Shown piece by piece: positions 57,283-64,000 of a stretch of 64,000 nt of DNA. Origin of the DNA: a virus; IMG/VR virus record IMGVR_UViG_3300028572_000010, positions 1 to 64,000 of that record, one strand, 5' to 3'. The position numbers were made by a program, and so were the translations under genes. Below the pieces are notes generated by a model. That model had not been told where the DNA came from, made no database searches, and saw only the letters and a list, made by a program, of their open reading frames with translations. Positions within the stretch are counted from its first letter, which is position 1. Every line of letters begins with the position of its first letter.

Positions 57283-57290
57283 TATATTAT

Positions 57291-57318
57291 TTGACTTAAT
57301 TATATAATTAGATATATT
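57291..57318 (+). promoter_or_regulatory. sigma70-like promoter of HNH gene
   Basis: TTGACT (57291-57296), 16-base spacer, TATATT (57313-57318), then 8 bases to ATG at 57327. Confidence 0.6.
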
Positions 57319-57326
57319 AGAGAATT

Positions 57327-57821
57327 ATGCCAAGCAAATGTAAGGTTGAAGACTGTGATAAAAATGTAAATAGTAATGGATATTGCCAAAAACATTACTA
57401 TAGACTTAAGAAACACGGAACACTAGAATTACCTATAAAACCAGAAAAACCAAAAGTATGTATAAGAGCAGGTTGTAATTTCCCAGTTAAACATTTAGGT
57501 CTCTGTATAACACATTATAATATAGACTATGATGCTAAACCTGAAAATAAATTAAGACGTAGGAATAATGATCTAAAAAGAAGATTTGGTATTACGCTAG
57601 AAGAATATAATAGTCTACTTAAAGCACAAGATAATAAATGTCCTATTTGTGAACAACCATTAGATCTTGTTAATACTAGGCATACCCATCTAGATCATGA
57701 CCACATAACCAGCAAAATACGTGGTGTTTTGCATAGTAAATGTAATCACTTATTAGGATTTGCTTATGAAAATCCACAAACGTTATTAAATGCTATTAAA
57801 TATTTACAAGATAATGAGTAA
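57327..57821 (+). CDS. endonuclease VII-like HNH protein
   Basis: 164 residues. N-terminal Cys/His clusters (CKVEDCDKNVNSNGYCQKHY and CIRAGCNFPVKHLGLCITHY) are two small zinc motifs. The C-terminal domain has GITLEEYNSLLKAQDNKCPI, then HLDHDHITSKIRGVLHSKCN, the endonuclease VII family signature with the metal-binding His-Asp-His. Such genes in phages usually act as free-standing homing nucleases. It has its own promoter right after a terminator. Confidence 0.85.
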   Translation: MPSKCKVEDCDKNVNSNGYCQKHYYRLKKHGTLELPIKPEKPKVCIRAGCNFPVKHLGLCITHYNIDYDAKPENKLRRRNNDLKRRFGITLEEYNSLLKAQDNKCPICEQPLDLVNTRHTHLDHDHITSKIRGVLHSKCNHLLGFAYENPQTLLNAIKYLQDNE

Positions 57822-58206
57822 TAACCCTATTTGGAATAAAATATATAGAAGCAGGCCTGAAGTTAAACTAAGAATTGCAGCTAGAGGTAAAGAATATAGA
57901 AACCGGCCTGAAATTAAACTACAGTATAGAAATAGTAGGTTAAAAAGACTGTATAATATCACACTAGAAGAATATAATAATATATTAATTAAACAGAAAA
58001 ATATTTGTCCTATATGTAATAAACCTTTAGACTTTACAATATTAAAAAGTATTCATTTAGATCATTCACACAAGACAGGCAAGGTTAGAGGTATTGTGCA
58101 TAACAACTGCAATTATATACTAAGTAGGGCTGATGAGAATATTAACACCCTCACAAATGCTATAAAATATCTACAAAAGCATTCTCCAAGTCTTCTTCTT
58201 TCATAA
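57814..58206 (+). CDS. endonuclease VII-like HNH protein
   Basis: 130 residues from ATG at 57814, overlapping the previous stop. HNH domain only: YNITLEEYNNILIKQKNICP, HLDHSHKTGKVRGIVHNNCN. It lacks the N-terminal zinc motifs of the gene before it. The pair likely arose by duplication. Confidence 0.85.
   Translation: MSNNPIWNKIYRSRPEVKLRIAARGKEYRNRPEIKLQYRNSRLKRLYNITLEEYNNILIKQKNICPICNKPLDFTILKSIHLDHSHKTGKVRGIVHNNCNYILSRADENINTLTNAIKYLQKHSPSLLLS
58192..58204. repeat. CTTCTTCTTTCAT repeat, right side of HNH cassette
   Basis: Exact copy of 57270-57282 in the same orientation, 922 bases apart, flanking both HNH genes. It overlaps the last codons of the second HNH gene. Confidence 0.6.
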
Positions 58207-58227
58207 TAGTACTTATTATATAATTAA

Positions 58228-58256
58228 TTGACATAACTATATAATTACCTTAAAAT
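58228..58256 (+). promoter_or_regulatory. sigma70 promoter of the capsid operon
   Basis: TTGACA (58228-58233), 17-base spacer, TAAAAT (58251-58256): the best consensus match in the head block. A leader of about 90 bases follows with inverted repeats (GGTTAT/ATAACC near 58280-58305) and an AAGGA Shine-Dalgarno before ATG at 58348. Confidence 0.75.
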
Positions 58257-58347
58257 AATATTAATCTAGTAAGTGGTCGGTTATCTTGACCAGCATAACC
58301 TACTCATCAAAAGAGAACAATTTTAAACCTTATAAAAGGATTTTTAT

Positions 58348-58968
58348 ATGATTAACGTAAGAAAAGGTACAAGTCATTCGCTAGCACAAGCCGATCTTAT
58401 TGGCCCAGCTACTTCAGGCATTTATGCTGGAATGTTATGCCGCATCGATTCAACTACTGGTAGTATTACTGCTGGTGGCTCAGGTTCAAATGGTATTCGT
58501 GGTTTTGCTATCAATAACTCTACAGATGGTGATGTTATTGAGAGTCAGAAAATCGCCCTCTATTCTTTGGATGGAAATACTATTCTTGAAACCGACCAAG
58601 TAGATATTGCTACTGACAGCGTTTCTGTCATTTCACTCACTAACTACCCTGTCGGTACTGCTATTTATGGTAGTACTAATAACCCTGGTCTAGTACAGAA
58701 AACCTCTACTGGTACTTTGGTTGGATGGGTTAGAGACGTTCGGTTCTTGCAATTGTCAACCCCCAGCTCACTTGGTCCTCCTATTGCTGGTGCCGGTTCT
58801 TCACTTACACAGAACTATACATCTGCTACTGAAGCTGCTGACTATGCTGCTTCTAATGCATCAGGTAATACAGCTTTTCCAGCTTATACACCTACTACTA
58901 AATCAAACACTTACAAGGCCCAAATTAATGTCCCTGTTCTGACGATTAAGCTCGCTGCTACCGTCTAA
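58348..58968 (+). CDS. putative head decoration protein
   Basis: 206 residues, beta-rich with few charges (ITAGGSGSNGIRGFAINNST, NTILETDQVDIATDSVSVIS). Starts with a Shine-Dalgarno (AAGGA) unlike most genes here, indicating high expression. Directly upstream of the major capsid gene, the usual place for decoration proteins. Assignment by context and composition. Confidence 0.6.
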   Translation: MINVRKGTSHSLAQADLIGPATSGIYAGMLCRIDSTTGSITAGGSGSNGIRGFAINNSTDGDVIESQKIALYSLDGNTILETDQVDIATDSVSVISLTNYPVGTAIYGSTNNPGLVQKTSTGTLVGWVRDVRFLQLSTPSSLGPPIAGAGSSLTQNYTSATEAADYAASNASGNTAFPAYTPTTKSNTYKAQINVPVLTIKLAATV

Positions 58969-58987
58969 CCTTAAAGGAAATAATTAT

Positions 58988-59947
58988 ATGTTAGAAAAAA
59001 TTGCTGATATTAAAGTATTCAATAATACTTTTGTTGATATGTTAGAGGGTGGAAATGAAAAGAAAGCAGCTCAATCTGCTCTTACCTTTACTCGTAATAA
59101 ACTCCGTGAAAATTCATTTGCAGAGAAGATCCTTACTCCTATTGACATCGCTAATGATGAACTTGATAAGAGTGAGAATCCTGAATTGCATGTGAAATGG
59201 TGTGATCGTGAACCTGATCAACCTCCGGCAGTTACAGTCCCACTAGGTAACGTTCCAGATGGTTACCAATTCGCTGGTACTCGTTATCCAGTTTACTTCT
59301 CTAGGTTGATGAGTCCTGTGTTCCAGAAAGATATTGATAAACTTCGTGGTTATGATTACGATATTCGCCAAATCTTGCTTGAAAACAGTACTAAAGACTT
59401 GGCTACTGAACTTGATAGTAAGCTCTTGGAAAAGGTTAACAGTATCCTTGGTGTAGCTAATACTGCTAACTCCTTTACTGCTACTGGTCTGCCTAGCTAT
59501 ATTACCTTGAGTGGTGGTATTACTAGAACAAACTTTATTGAAGCAGTTAAAGCGTTCCAGAGATTGCGCGTTCCCTTCGGACCGCTCCAACCTGATGGTG
59601 CTTCTAGTAAGGGTGTTATGCTTGCTAACAACGTAACTATGGCTGACTTCTTGAAGTTTGAACGTAGTGAAGTTGGTGGTGATGAAGCTGAACGTGCTTA
59701 TTTAGAGGGTACTCCTCCTCCTTCTATTCTCGGTATCAAGACTATCATGACTATTAAACGTGAATTGGTTCCTGATGGTACTATCTACTTCTTCAGTTCT
59801 GAGGAATTTCTAGGCAAATACTTCCGTCTCCAACCGTTAACAGTATTTATGGAGACTAAGGCGTTTTTCCTACAGTTCTTCCAGTACTTGAACGTGGGCA
59901 TGAGTATAGGTGGACCAAAAGGTGCTTTCCGTGTTGATTTTGTATAA
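58988..59947 (+). CDS. major capsid protein, HK97-like
   Basis: 319 residues. A helical N-terminus (residues 1-55) is followed by an HK97-like pattern: PVYFSRLMSPVFQKDIDKLR (N-arm to E-loop region), long spine helix DIRQILLENSTKDLATELDS, and a C-terminal part with TIMTIKRELVPDGTIYFFSS and LQPLTVFMETKAFFLQFF. A start codon preceded by AAGGA supports strong translation. Position after decoration and scaffold genes and before neck genes agrees. No cleaved N-terminal delta domain is obvious. Confidence 0.75.
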   Translation: MLEKIADIKVFNNTFVDMLEGGNEKKAAQSALTFTRNKLRENSFAEKILTPIDIANDELDKSENPELHVKWCDREPDQPPAVTVPLGNVPDGYQFAGTRYPVYFSRLMSPVFQKDIDKLRGYDYDIRQILLENSTKDLATELDSKLLEKVNSILGVANTANSFTATGLPSYITLSGGITRTNFIEAVKAFQRLRVPFGPLQPDGASSKGVMLANNVTMADFLKFERSEVGGDEAERAYLEGTPPPSILGIKTIMTIKRELVPDGTIYFFSSEEFLGKYFRLQPLTVFMETKAFFLQFFQYLNVGMSIGGPKGAFRVDFV

Positions 59948-59978
59948 TAATAATTCCCTTTAAAATTAAGGGTTTCAT

Positions 59979-60017
59979 AGGCCTTCTACTTTCACTAGTA
60001 GGAGGCCTTCTTCTTTC
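59979..60017 (+). terminator. intrinsic terminator of capsid operon
   Basis: AGGCCTTCTACT / AGTAGGAGGCCT with a 6-base loop, followed by TCTTCTTTC. Confidence 0.75.
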
Positions 60018-60019
60018 AT
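60007..60019. repeat. CTTCTTCTTTCAT repeat, left side of second cassette
   Basis: Third exact copy; it overlaps the right arm of the terminator. The reverse copy at 61683 lies after the next two endonuclease genes. Confidence 0.55.
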
Positions 60020-60026
60020 TTCTTAC

Positions 60027-60054
60027 TTGACAATTTATTTCTTTCTGATAAGGT
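60027..60054 (+). promoter_or_regulatory. sigma70-like promoter of third HNH gene
   Basis: TTGACA (60027-60032), 16-base spacer, TAAGGT (60049-60054), then 7 bases to ATG at 60062. Confidence 0.55.
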
Positions 60055-60061
60055 AGTAAAC

Positions 60062-60499
60062 ATGAATAAACAGTGTACTCAGTGTAAATTAACTAAAGAT
60101 ATATCAGCATTCTATATTAGAAAGAAAGGAATACGTAAAGGCAAACCTAGAGCTAGTTGTATACTATGTGATAAACAATACAGAATAGCTCATAAATATA
60201 CTACTATAGCTAAATGGAAAGAGAAAAATCCTGATTATGATAGAAGAAGAGATTTAAAAAGAAAATTTAATATAACATTAGAAAAATATAATGACATACT
60301 ACAATTGCAAAATAATAAGTGTGCTATATGTGGTAAAGATGCTTCTACTTTTAAAGTTAATCTAAGTGTTGATCATAACCACACTACTAATAAAGTAAGA
60401 GGTTTGCTCTATATTGACTGTAATTTTGGGCTTGGGCAATTCAAAGACAGTATAACTAATCTAAATAACGCTATAACCTATCTCCAAAAACATGAATAA
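60062..60499 (+). CDS. endonuclease VII-like HNH protein
   Basis: 145 residues. Zinc-type CTQCKLTKDISAF and CILCDKQYR near the N-terminus, then FNITLEKYNDILQLQNNKCA and LSVDHNHTTNKVRGLLYIDC, the endonuclease VII signature. Overlaps the next gene by eight bases. Confidence 0.85.
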   Translation: MNKQCTQCKLTKDISAFYIRKKGIRKGKPRASCILCDKQYRIAHKYTTIAKWKEKNPDYDRRRDLKRKFNITLEKYNDILQLQNNKCAICGKDASTFKVNLSVDHNHTTNKVRGLLYIDCNFGLGQFKDSITNLNNAITYLQKHE

Positions 60500-61634
60500 A
60501 CTCTGGACTCTGGAAGAAGAACTACAACTAAAAGACCTATATAGATTTGCCCCTCAAGAAGATCTGGAAGCCTTATTTAACACGACCTGGCCTAGGATAA
60601 AGGATAAAGCTAAGAAACTAGGTAATCTTAATCGTCAAAAAGCTAAAGTAAATATAACTGAACTAATTAACGATTATAATACTGGAATGAAGGTAGCTGA
60701 TATATGGAGTAAACATAATATAACTAATCCTACACTATTAAAGCTATTAAGAGAGAACAATATACCTAAAAGGAATAGAACCTTGAACCCTATACTACCT
60801 ATTAAAACTTGGCTGGAAGAGATAACTAGTTTGACCTTTACCTCTACTAAAGACGCAGATCTATATAATGATGACCTTAAAGTAGGTATAAACTACTGCA
60901 TATTAAAGGATTGCAATGAATCTAAAGGATGTGGGCAAAAGTATAACTACACTAAATATACTAACTGTAAGAATAACAATATACATCTAATTACTATTTT
61001 TGAAGATGAATGGATAAATAGAAATAAGCAGGTAAAAGGTGCTATCTTATCCATGCTAGGTAAGAACTCCCGGATATTCTATGCTAGGAAATGTGAAGTA
61101 CGGATTATCTCCAAAGATATGGGTAATGCATTTTATGACGAAAACCATATACAAGGGAAGAGCTTTTTGAGCTTTGTATTTGCGGGTCTGTATTTTAACA
61201 ATGAGTTGCTAGGAGTTATGAGTTTTGGCAAGCATCATAGAGACATAGGTAAGTTTGTATTAGATAGACTGTGCTTTAAATATGATGTTAATGTTACTGG
61301 TGGGGCTTCGAAATTATTTAAGTTCTTGTTGAATCATACTGGAATTACTGAGTTGATTAGCTGGTCTGATTGTAGGTGGTTCTCGGGTGGAGTATATCCT
61401 AAGCTTGGGTTTGTACTAGAAGATAGTTTGGATGCAGACTACAGCTATGTTAATATTAATAGTAGTAAGATAGTTAGATTATCGAAGCAGTCACAGAAAA
61501 AGGGAAATACAAATTGCCCTGCAGGATTGACTGAGAAACAATGGAGCATTCAGAATGGTTTATATAGAATCTGGGATGTGGGCAAATTACGCTGGGTTTA
61601 TAAGAAGATTGCTGAAGCTGATAAAATACAGTAA
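60492..61634 (+). CDS. mobile endonuclease-like protein
   Basis: 380 residues. N-terminal helix-turn-helix-like part (WTLEEELQLKDLYRFAPQED, VADIWSKHNITNPTLLKLLR). A central nuclease-like block (NIHLITIFEDEWINRNKQVK) resembles EDxHD or Vsr-type homing enzymes. Then a domain with FAGLYFNNELLGVMSFGKHH and FKFLLNHTGITELISWSDC, GNAT/Mom-like in pattern. C-terminal NCPAGLTEKQWSIQNGLYRI. Such composite genes are seen next to homing endonucleases in phages. Exact activity unknown. Confidence 0.55.
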   Translation: MNKLWTLEEELQLKDLYRFAPQEDLEALFNTTWPRIKDKAKKLGNLNRQKAKVNITELINDYNTGMKVADIWSKHNITNPTLLKLLRENNIPKRNRTLNPILPIKTWLEEITSLTFTSTKDADLYNDDLKVGINYCILKDCNESKGCGQKYNYTKYTNCKNNNIHLITIFEDEWINRNKQVKGAILSMLGKNSRIFYARKCEVRIISKDMGNAFYDENHIQGKSFLSFVFAGLYFNNELLGVMSFGKHHRDIGKFVLDRLCFKYDVNVTGGASKLFKFLLNHTGITELISWSDCRWFSGGVYPKLGFVLEDSLDADYSYVNINSSKIVRLSKQSQKKGNTNCPAGLTEKQWSIQNGLYRIWDVGKLRWVYKKIAEADKIQ

Positions 61635-61682
61635 TATAAGAATAGAATATAAATAATGTTACAATTACTAGATTTATATAAA

Positions 61683-61694
61683 ATGAAAGAAGAG
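61683..61694. repeat. reverse copy of CTTCTTCTTTCAT repeat
   Basis: ATGAAAGAAGAG, with the next bases GTGCTT shared with the copy at 47421. Marks the right side of the second endonuclease cassette. Confidence 0.5.
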
Positions 61695-61707
61695 TGCTTG
61701 AATTAAC

Positions 61708-61713
61708 TACAAT
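61708..61713 (+). promoter_or_regulatory. -10 box 6 bases before a start codon
   Basis: TACAAT then 6 bases to ATG at 61720. No good -35. Confidence 0.4.
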
Positions 61714-61719
61714 AATAAT

Positions 61720-62160
61720 ATGGCAATAGCTCAAATTACAGAAACTGATATAAGAACCTTCTGCATGGACCGTAAAGAACTTAACTCTCTCTTACGTGGG
61801 GTTAGATGGTCTACTGAAGATATAGATAATGCCTTGAATCGCTGTACGGATTTTTTTAATGAAACTGCACCTTTTGTAGTATCATTTACTCCTCAAACCT
61901 TTCCTTATAGATACACACTTCTTATAGGTGTGGCAGGGCATCTATTAAGAAGTGCTAGTATAAATGAAGCTAGCAATCAATTAGACTATTCTGCGGATGG
62001 GGTAACTGTTCAAGATAAGAATAAGGCACAGATTTTTGCTAGTATAGGTAATCAATTCTGGGAAGAGTTTAAAGATAAGGTAGTTAATATAAAGATCACT
62101 ATCAATGTAGCTAATGCATTTGGAACTATGCCTTCAGAGTTGATCTATGTAGCTAGATGA
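61720..62160 (+). CDS. putative head-tail connector protein
   Basis: 146 residues. Helical, MAIAQITETDIRTFCMDRKE, ALNRCTDFFNETAPF and a C-terminal short beta region. Composition and location just after the capsid gene fit head completion or connector proteins of the gp6/gp15 type, which begin with a similar ITxxDIxxFxxD helix. The assignment is by pattern only. Confidence 0.5.
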   Translation: MAIAQITETDIRTFCMDRKELNSLLRGVRWSTEDIDNALNRCTDFFNETAPFVVSFTPQTFPYRYTLLIGVAGHLLRSASINEASNQLDYSADGVTVQDKNKAQIFASIGNQFWEEFKDKVVNIKITINVANAFGTMPSELIYVAR

Positions 62161-62161
62161 T

Positions 62162-62464
62162 ATGGCTGAATACGATAAGATAGTAGATAATGCTAAAAGT
62201 GGACCTACCACTAATCAAATACTAGGTGATAAGAAGTTTGCATTGAACTTAAGGCAGTGGTGTTGTGAGAAGAAGATTAAATCATCATTAAAGAGACTGT
62301 CTGGTAGTAAGGTTGTGGCTCAGGATCAAATACAGAAAATGATTCACGATAAGATAATGAATAATCCTAACCTATTTATGAGTGGTAGAAGTAAGGGGAA
62401 AACTGCCTGGAATATTACTAAAGAATACTACGATAAATTTACTAGACTAAATGTTAAACACTAA
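62162..62464 (+). CDS. hypothetical basic protein
   Basis: 100 residues, Lys/Asn rich, helical, no membrane segment. Overlaps the next gene by 14 bases. Position among neck genes suggests a connector or head-closure factor; not recognised. Confidence 0.5.
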   Translation: MAEYDKIVDNAKSGPTTNQILGDKKFALNLRQWCCEKKIKSSLKRLSGSKVVAQDQIQKMIHDKIMNNPNLFMSGRSKGKTAWNITKEYYDKFTRLNVKH

Positions 62465-63251
62465 TCCATTCATTAATATACAATTAAGTATAGTTGGAAA
62501 TGTCATTACGGTACAATATGACATTGACCCTTTATTTAATGGCAGGGCACCTTATACTTTTGAACTACTAGCATTTGAAGATGAATCATTTAAAACTACA
62601 CTATATTGTATCCCTAGTACTACTTTCTTTGTAATAGATAATACTAATATTAGGCAGAATCAACTACCTGGATTCTTCTACAAACTAAGGTTAACAGATT
62701 TAAATAAGAAATGTTATTATAGCAATTTCTTTGGCTGGCATCCTTCAGATTCAGTAACTCAACATCACTATCTATTAGCTTCGGAAATTACTAGAAGGGA
62801 ACAGGTAAGATTTAACTATGCTGGACTATATGTTTACTTATTAAAGCGAAAGAACTATGCGACTGACTGTATAGCAGAAACAGATCCTATAACTGGGGAA
62901 CCTATGCTAGATACAGTTAAGACTTTCGGTACTGGTGTGGTAGGTGGATATTATGAACCAGTATTGACTAGGATAAGTATTGAGAACAGGGAAGTTAAAG
63001 AAGATTATGATGCTGCGGGTCGAGGGACACAATTTTCAGAAATGTTGTTAATTAGAAGTGCAGGGTTCCCATATATAGATCAACATGATATAATAGTAAT
63101 GAGAGATGGTAAGAGATTCATAGTAATAGACCCGGCAAATAAATACTTTCCTGGTACTACTATGATATTACTACAATCTCCTACACTAAGATTAATACCA
63201 AGTACTGATACTACACAAAGCATTCAAGTTCCTCCATTTCCAGTTCTATGA
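62451..63251 (+). CDS. putative neck or tail structural protein
   Basis: 266 residues, beta-rich. N-terminal Ig-like pattern (NPFINIQLSIVGNVITVQYD, RAPYTFELLAFED ... GFFYKLRLTDLN) followed by a region with ITRREQVRFNYAGLYVYLLK and QHDIIVMRDGKRFIVIDPAN. The layout resembles phage neck or tail-completion proteins. The start is internal to the previous gene by 14 bases. Confidence 0.5.
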   Translation: MLNTNPFINIQLSIVGNVITVQYDIDPLFNGRAPYTFELLAFEDESFKTTLYCIPSTTFFVIDNTNIRQNQLPGFFYKLRLTDLNKKCYYSNFFGWHPSDSVTQHHYLLASEITRREQVRFNYAGLYVYLLKRKNYATDCIAETDPITGEPMLDTVKTFGTGVVGGYYEPVLTRISIENREVKEDYDAAGRGTQFSEMLLIRSAGFPYIDQHDIIVMRDGKRFIVIDPANKYFPGTTMILLQSPTLRLIPSTDTTQSIQVPPFPVL

Positions 63252-63931
63252 GCTACAATATTACCTCAACTGCACTTACCCCTAGTCAAAGACATGGACT
63301 TGAAGTATGTGAACATGATAGATTATTTTTAAATACTATCACCATACCTAGAATAGTATATGAAATAATAAAGAGGTATATGCTCACTAATAAACCTTGT
63401 GATGTAGGTGTCAGGCTAGCTCAAAAATATAGTGCGATAGAAGCTGAGAGTGACATTCTATTAGCTATTGGTTATGATTGGAAACCTAAGACGATGAGTA
63501 AGGTTCCAGCTATCTATGTTCAAAGAGGTGAGGCAGATTTTCAGGCCAAAGTACTGAGACAGGCTATAGCAGGTAATCAACCAGATGGATTAGAGATTAG
63601 AGATGTATTTGTTAAATTACCAGTCATCATTACTTGTGTAGCAGCCGAACCAGTAGAGGTAGTTGAAAACTTAGCTGAATACGTTAAACAACCACTATTA
63701 TATTTTAGACGTACTATTCAACAAGATTTCGGTATTAGAACATTTGAACTAGAAAAGATGTCAGCTCCTGAACTCTTAAAAGAAGGTAAAAACAACTTTT
63801 CCATCCAATTAATGCTTAATGTAACTTATAATGATAGTTGGTCTATTACTAGAAACTCACTGAAAATGAAGCATATATCTATTGAGATTTATAATGCAGT
63901 GCAGGACTTAATAGAAGAGATTTCGTTATAA
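63248..63931 (+). CDS. putative tail-completion-like protein
   Basis: 227 residues, mixed helix and beta, no membrane part. Contains VYEIIKRYMLTNKPCDVGVR, VPAIYVQRGEADFQAKVLRQ and FSIQLMLNVTYNDSWSI. Genes in this position often code for tail terminator proteins, but no clear motif is seen. The 69 bases after it hold no feature I can support. Confidence 0.45.
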   Translation: MSYNITSTALTPSQRHGLEVCEHDRLFLNTITIPRIVYEIIKRYMLTNKPCDVGVRLAQKYSAIEAESDILLAIGYDWKPKTMSKVPAIYVQRGEADFQAKVLRQAIAGNQPDGLEIRDVFVKLPVIITCVAAEPVEVVENLAEYVKQPLLYFRRTIQQDFGIRTFELEKMSAPELLKEGKNNFSIQLMLNVTYNDSWSITRNSLKMKHISIEIYNAVQDLIEEISL

Positions 63932-64000
63932 AAAGTAGTTGCCTAAGCCAGTATAACAAGATAATATTATAGTAAGACATTTAAGTAATCTAACAAGAGA

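Noticed and set aside
57291-58256. TTGAC-N5/7-TATAAT as a compact phage-polymerase promoter
   Set aside because: The same sites are better explained as ordinary sigma70 promoters with 16-17 base spacers and the -10 further downstream.
63932-64000. Gene or RNA at the window end
   Set aside because: AT-rich, no start with supporting context, no hairpin seen.

Overview
This is an AT-rich window from the genome of a large tailed double-stranded DNA bacteriophage. The evidence is a head gene block (prohead protease, scaffold-like protein, HK97-type major capsid protein, neck-type proteins), a tail fibre block, pieces of a phage-encoded multisubunit RNA polymerase, several homing endonucleases and four inteins. 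No tRNA or rRNA gene and no host housekeeping operon was seen. The host cannot be named. Promoters look like bacterial sigma70 sites (TTGACA-N17-TAnnnT), most genes lack a clear Shine-Dalgarno, and several starts lie only 6 to 8 bases after a -10 box, which suggests leaderless mRNAs.

Layout. 1-8.7 kb, minus strand: fibre and appendage proteins with Gly/Thr/Ser-rich repeats and carbohydrate-binding-like modules. 8.7-9.4 kb: a LAGLIDADG homing endonuclease on the plus strand. 9.4-16.9 kb, minus strand: a tightly packed operon of small, membrane-prone, Gly-rich or Pro-rich proteins, including the N-terminal piece of RNA polymerase beta and ending (upstream) with an HUH-like protein. 17.0-18.9 kb, minus strand: small genes including a protein with Cys at every third residue and three related genes. 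19.1-20.6 kb: two G-rich hexamer arrays, one coding for a Gly-Gln repeat protein. 20.6-26.2 kb, plus strand: an accessory island of small genes, higher in GC, separated by hairpins. 26.2-31.7 kb: mainly minus strand, with a GIY-YIG/SNF2 helicase carrying an intein, a caspase-like protein and a secreted protein, plus RNase H on the plus strand. 31.8-64 kb, plus strand: RNA polymerase beta/beta' genes, many putative internal virion proteins, the prohead protease, a phosphoesterase-ligase fusion, scaffold, capsid and neck genes, interrupted by HNH and other endonuclease genes.

How the parts may work together. The polymerase pieces lie among virion genes, as expected for a virion-packaged polymerase, although location alone does not prove packaging. 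Many neighbours begin with a related short helix of the form [FY]xxGFxKxA. I propose this is a packaging or prohead-targeting tag for internal virion proteins, possibly processed by the prohead protease; this is inference. The SNF2-type helicase and the polymerase could form a packaged transcription machine.

The most striking feature is in RNA polymerase beta'. An intein lies inside the catalytic Asp triad motif, and the gene is broken inside that intein by a 43-bp segment that brings a stop codon, a sigma70-like promoter and a new ATG. The result looks like a naturally split intein with an N-part of only 13 residues and its own promoter for the endonuclease-bearing part. A second, endonuclease-free mini-intein sits in the other beta' piece, so an active enzyme would need two splicing events.
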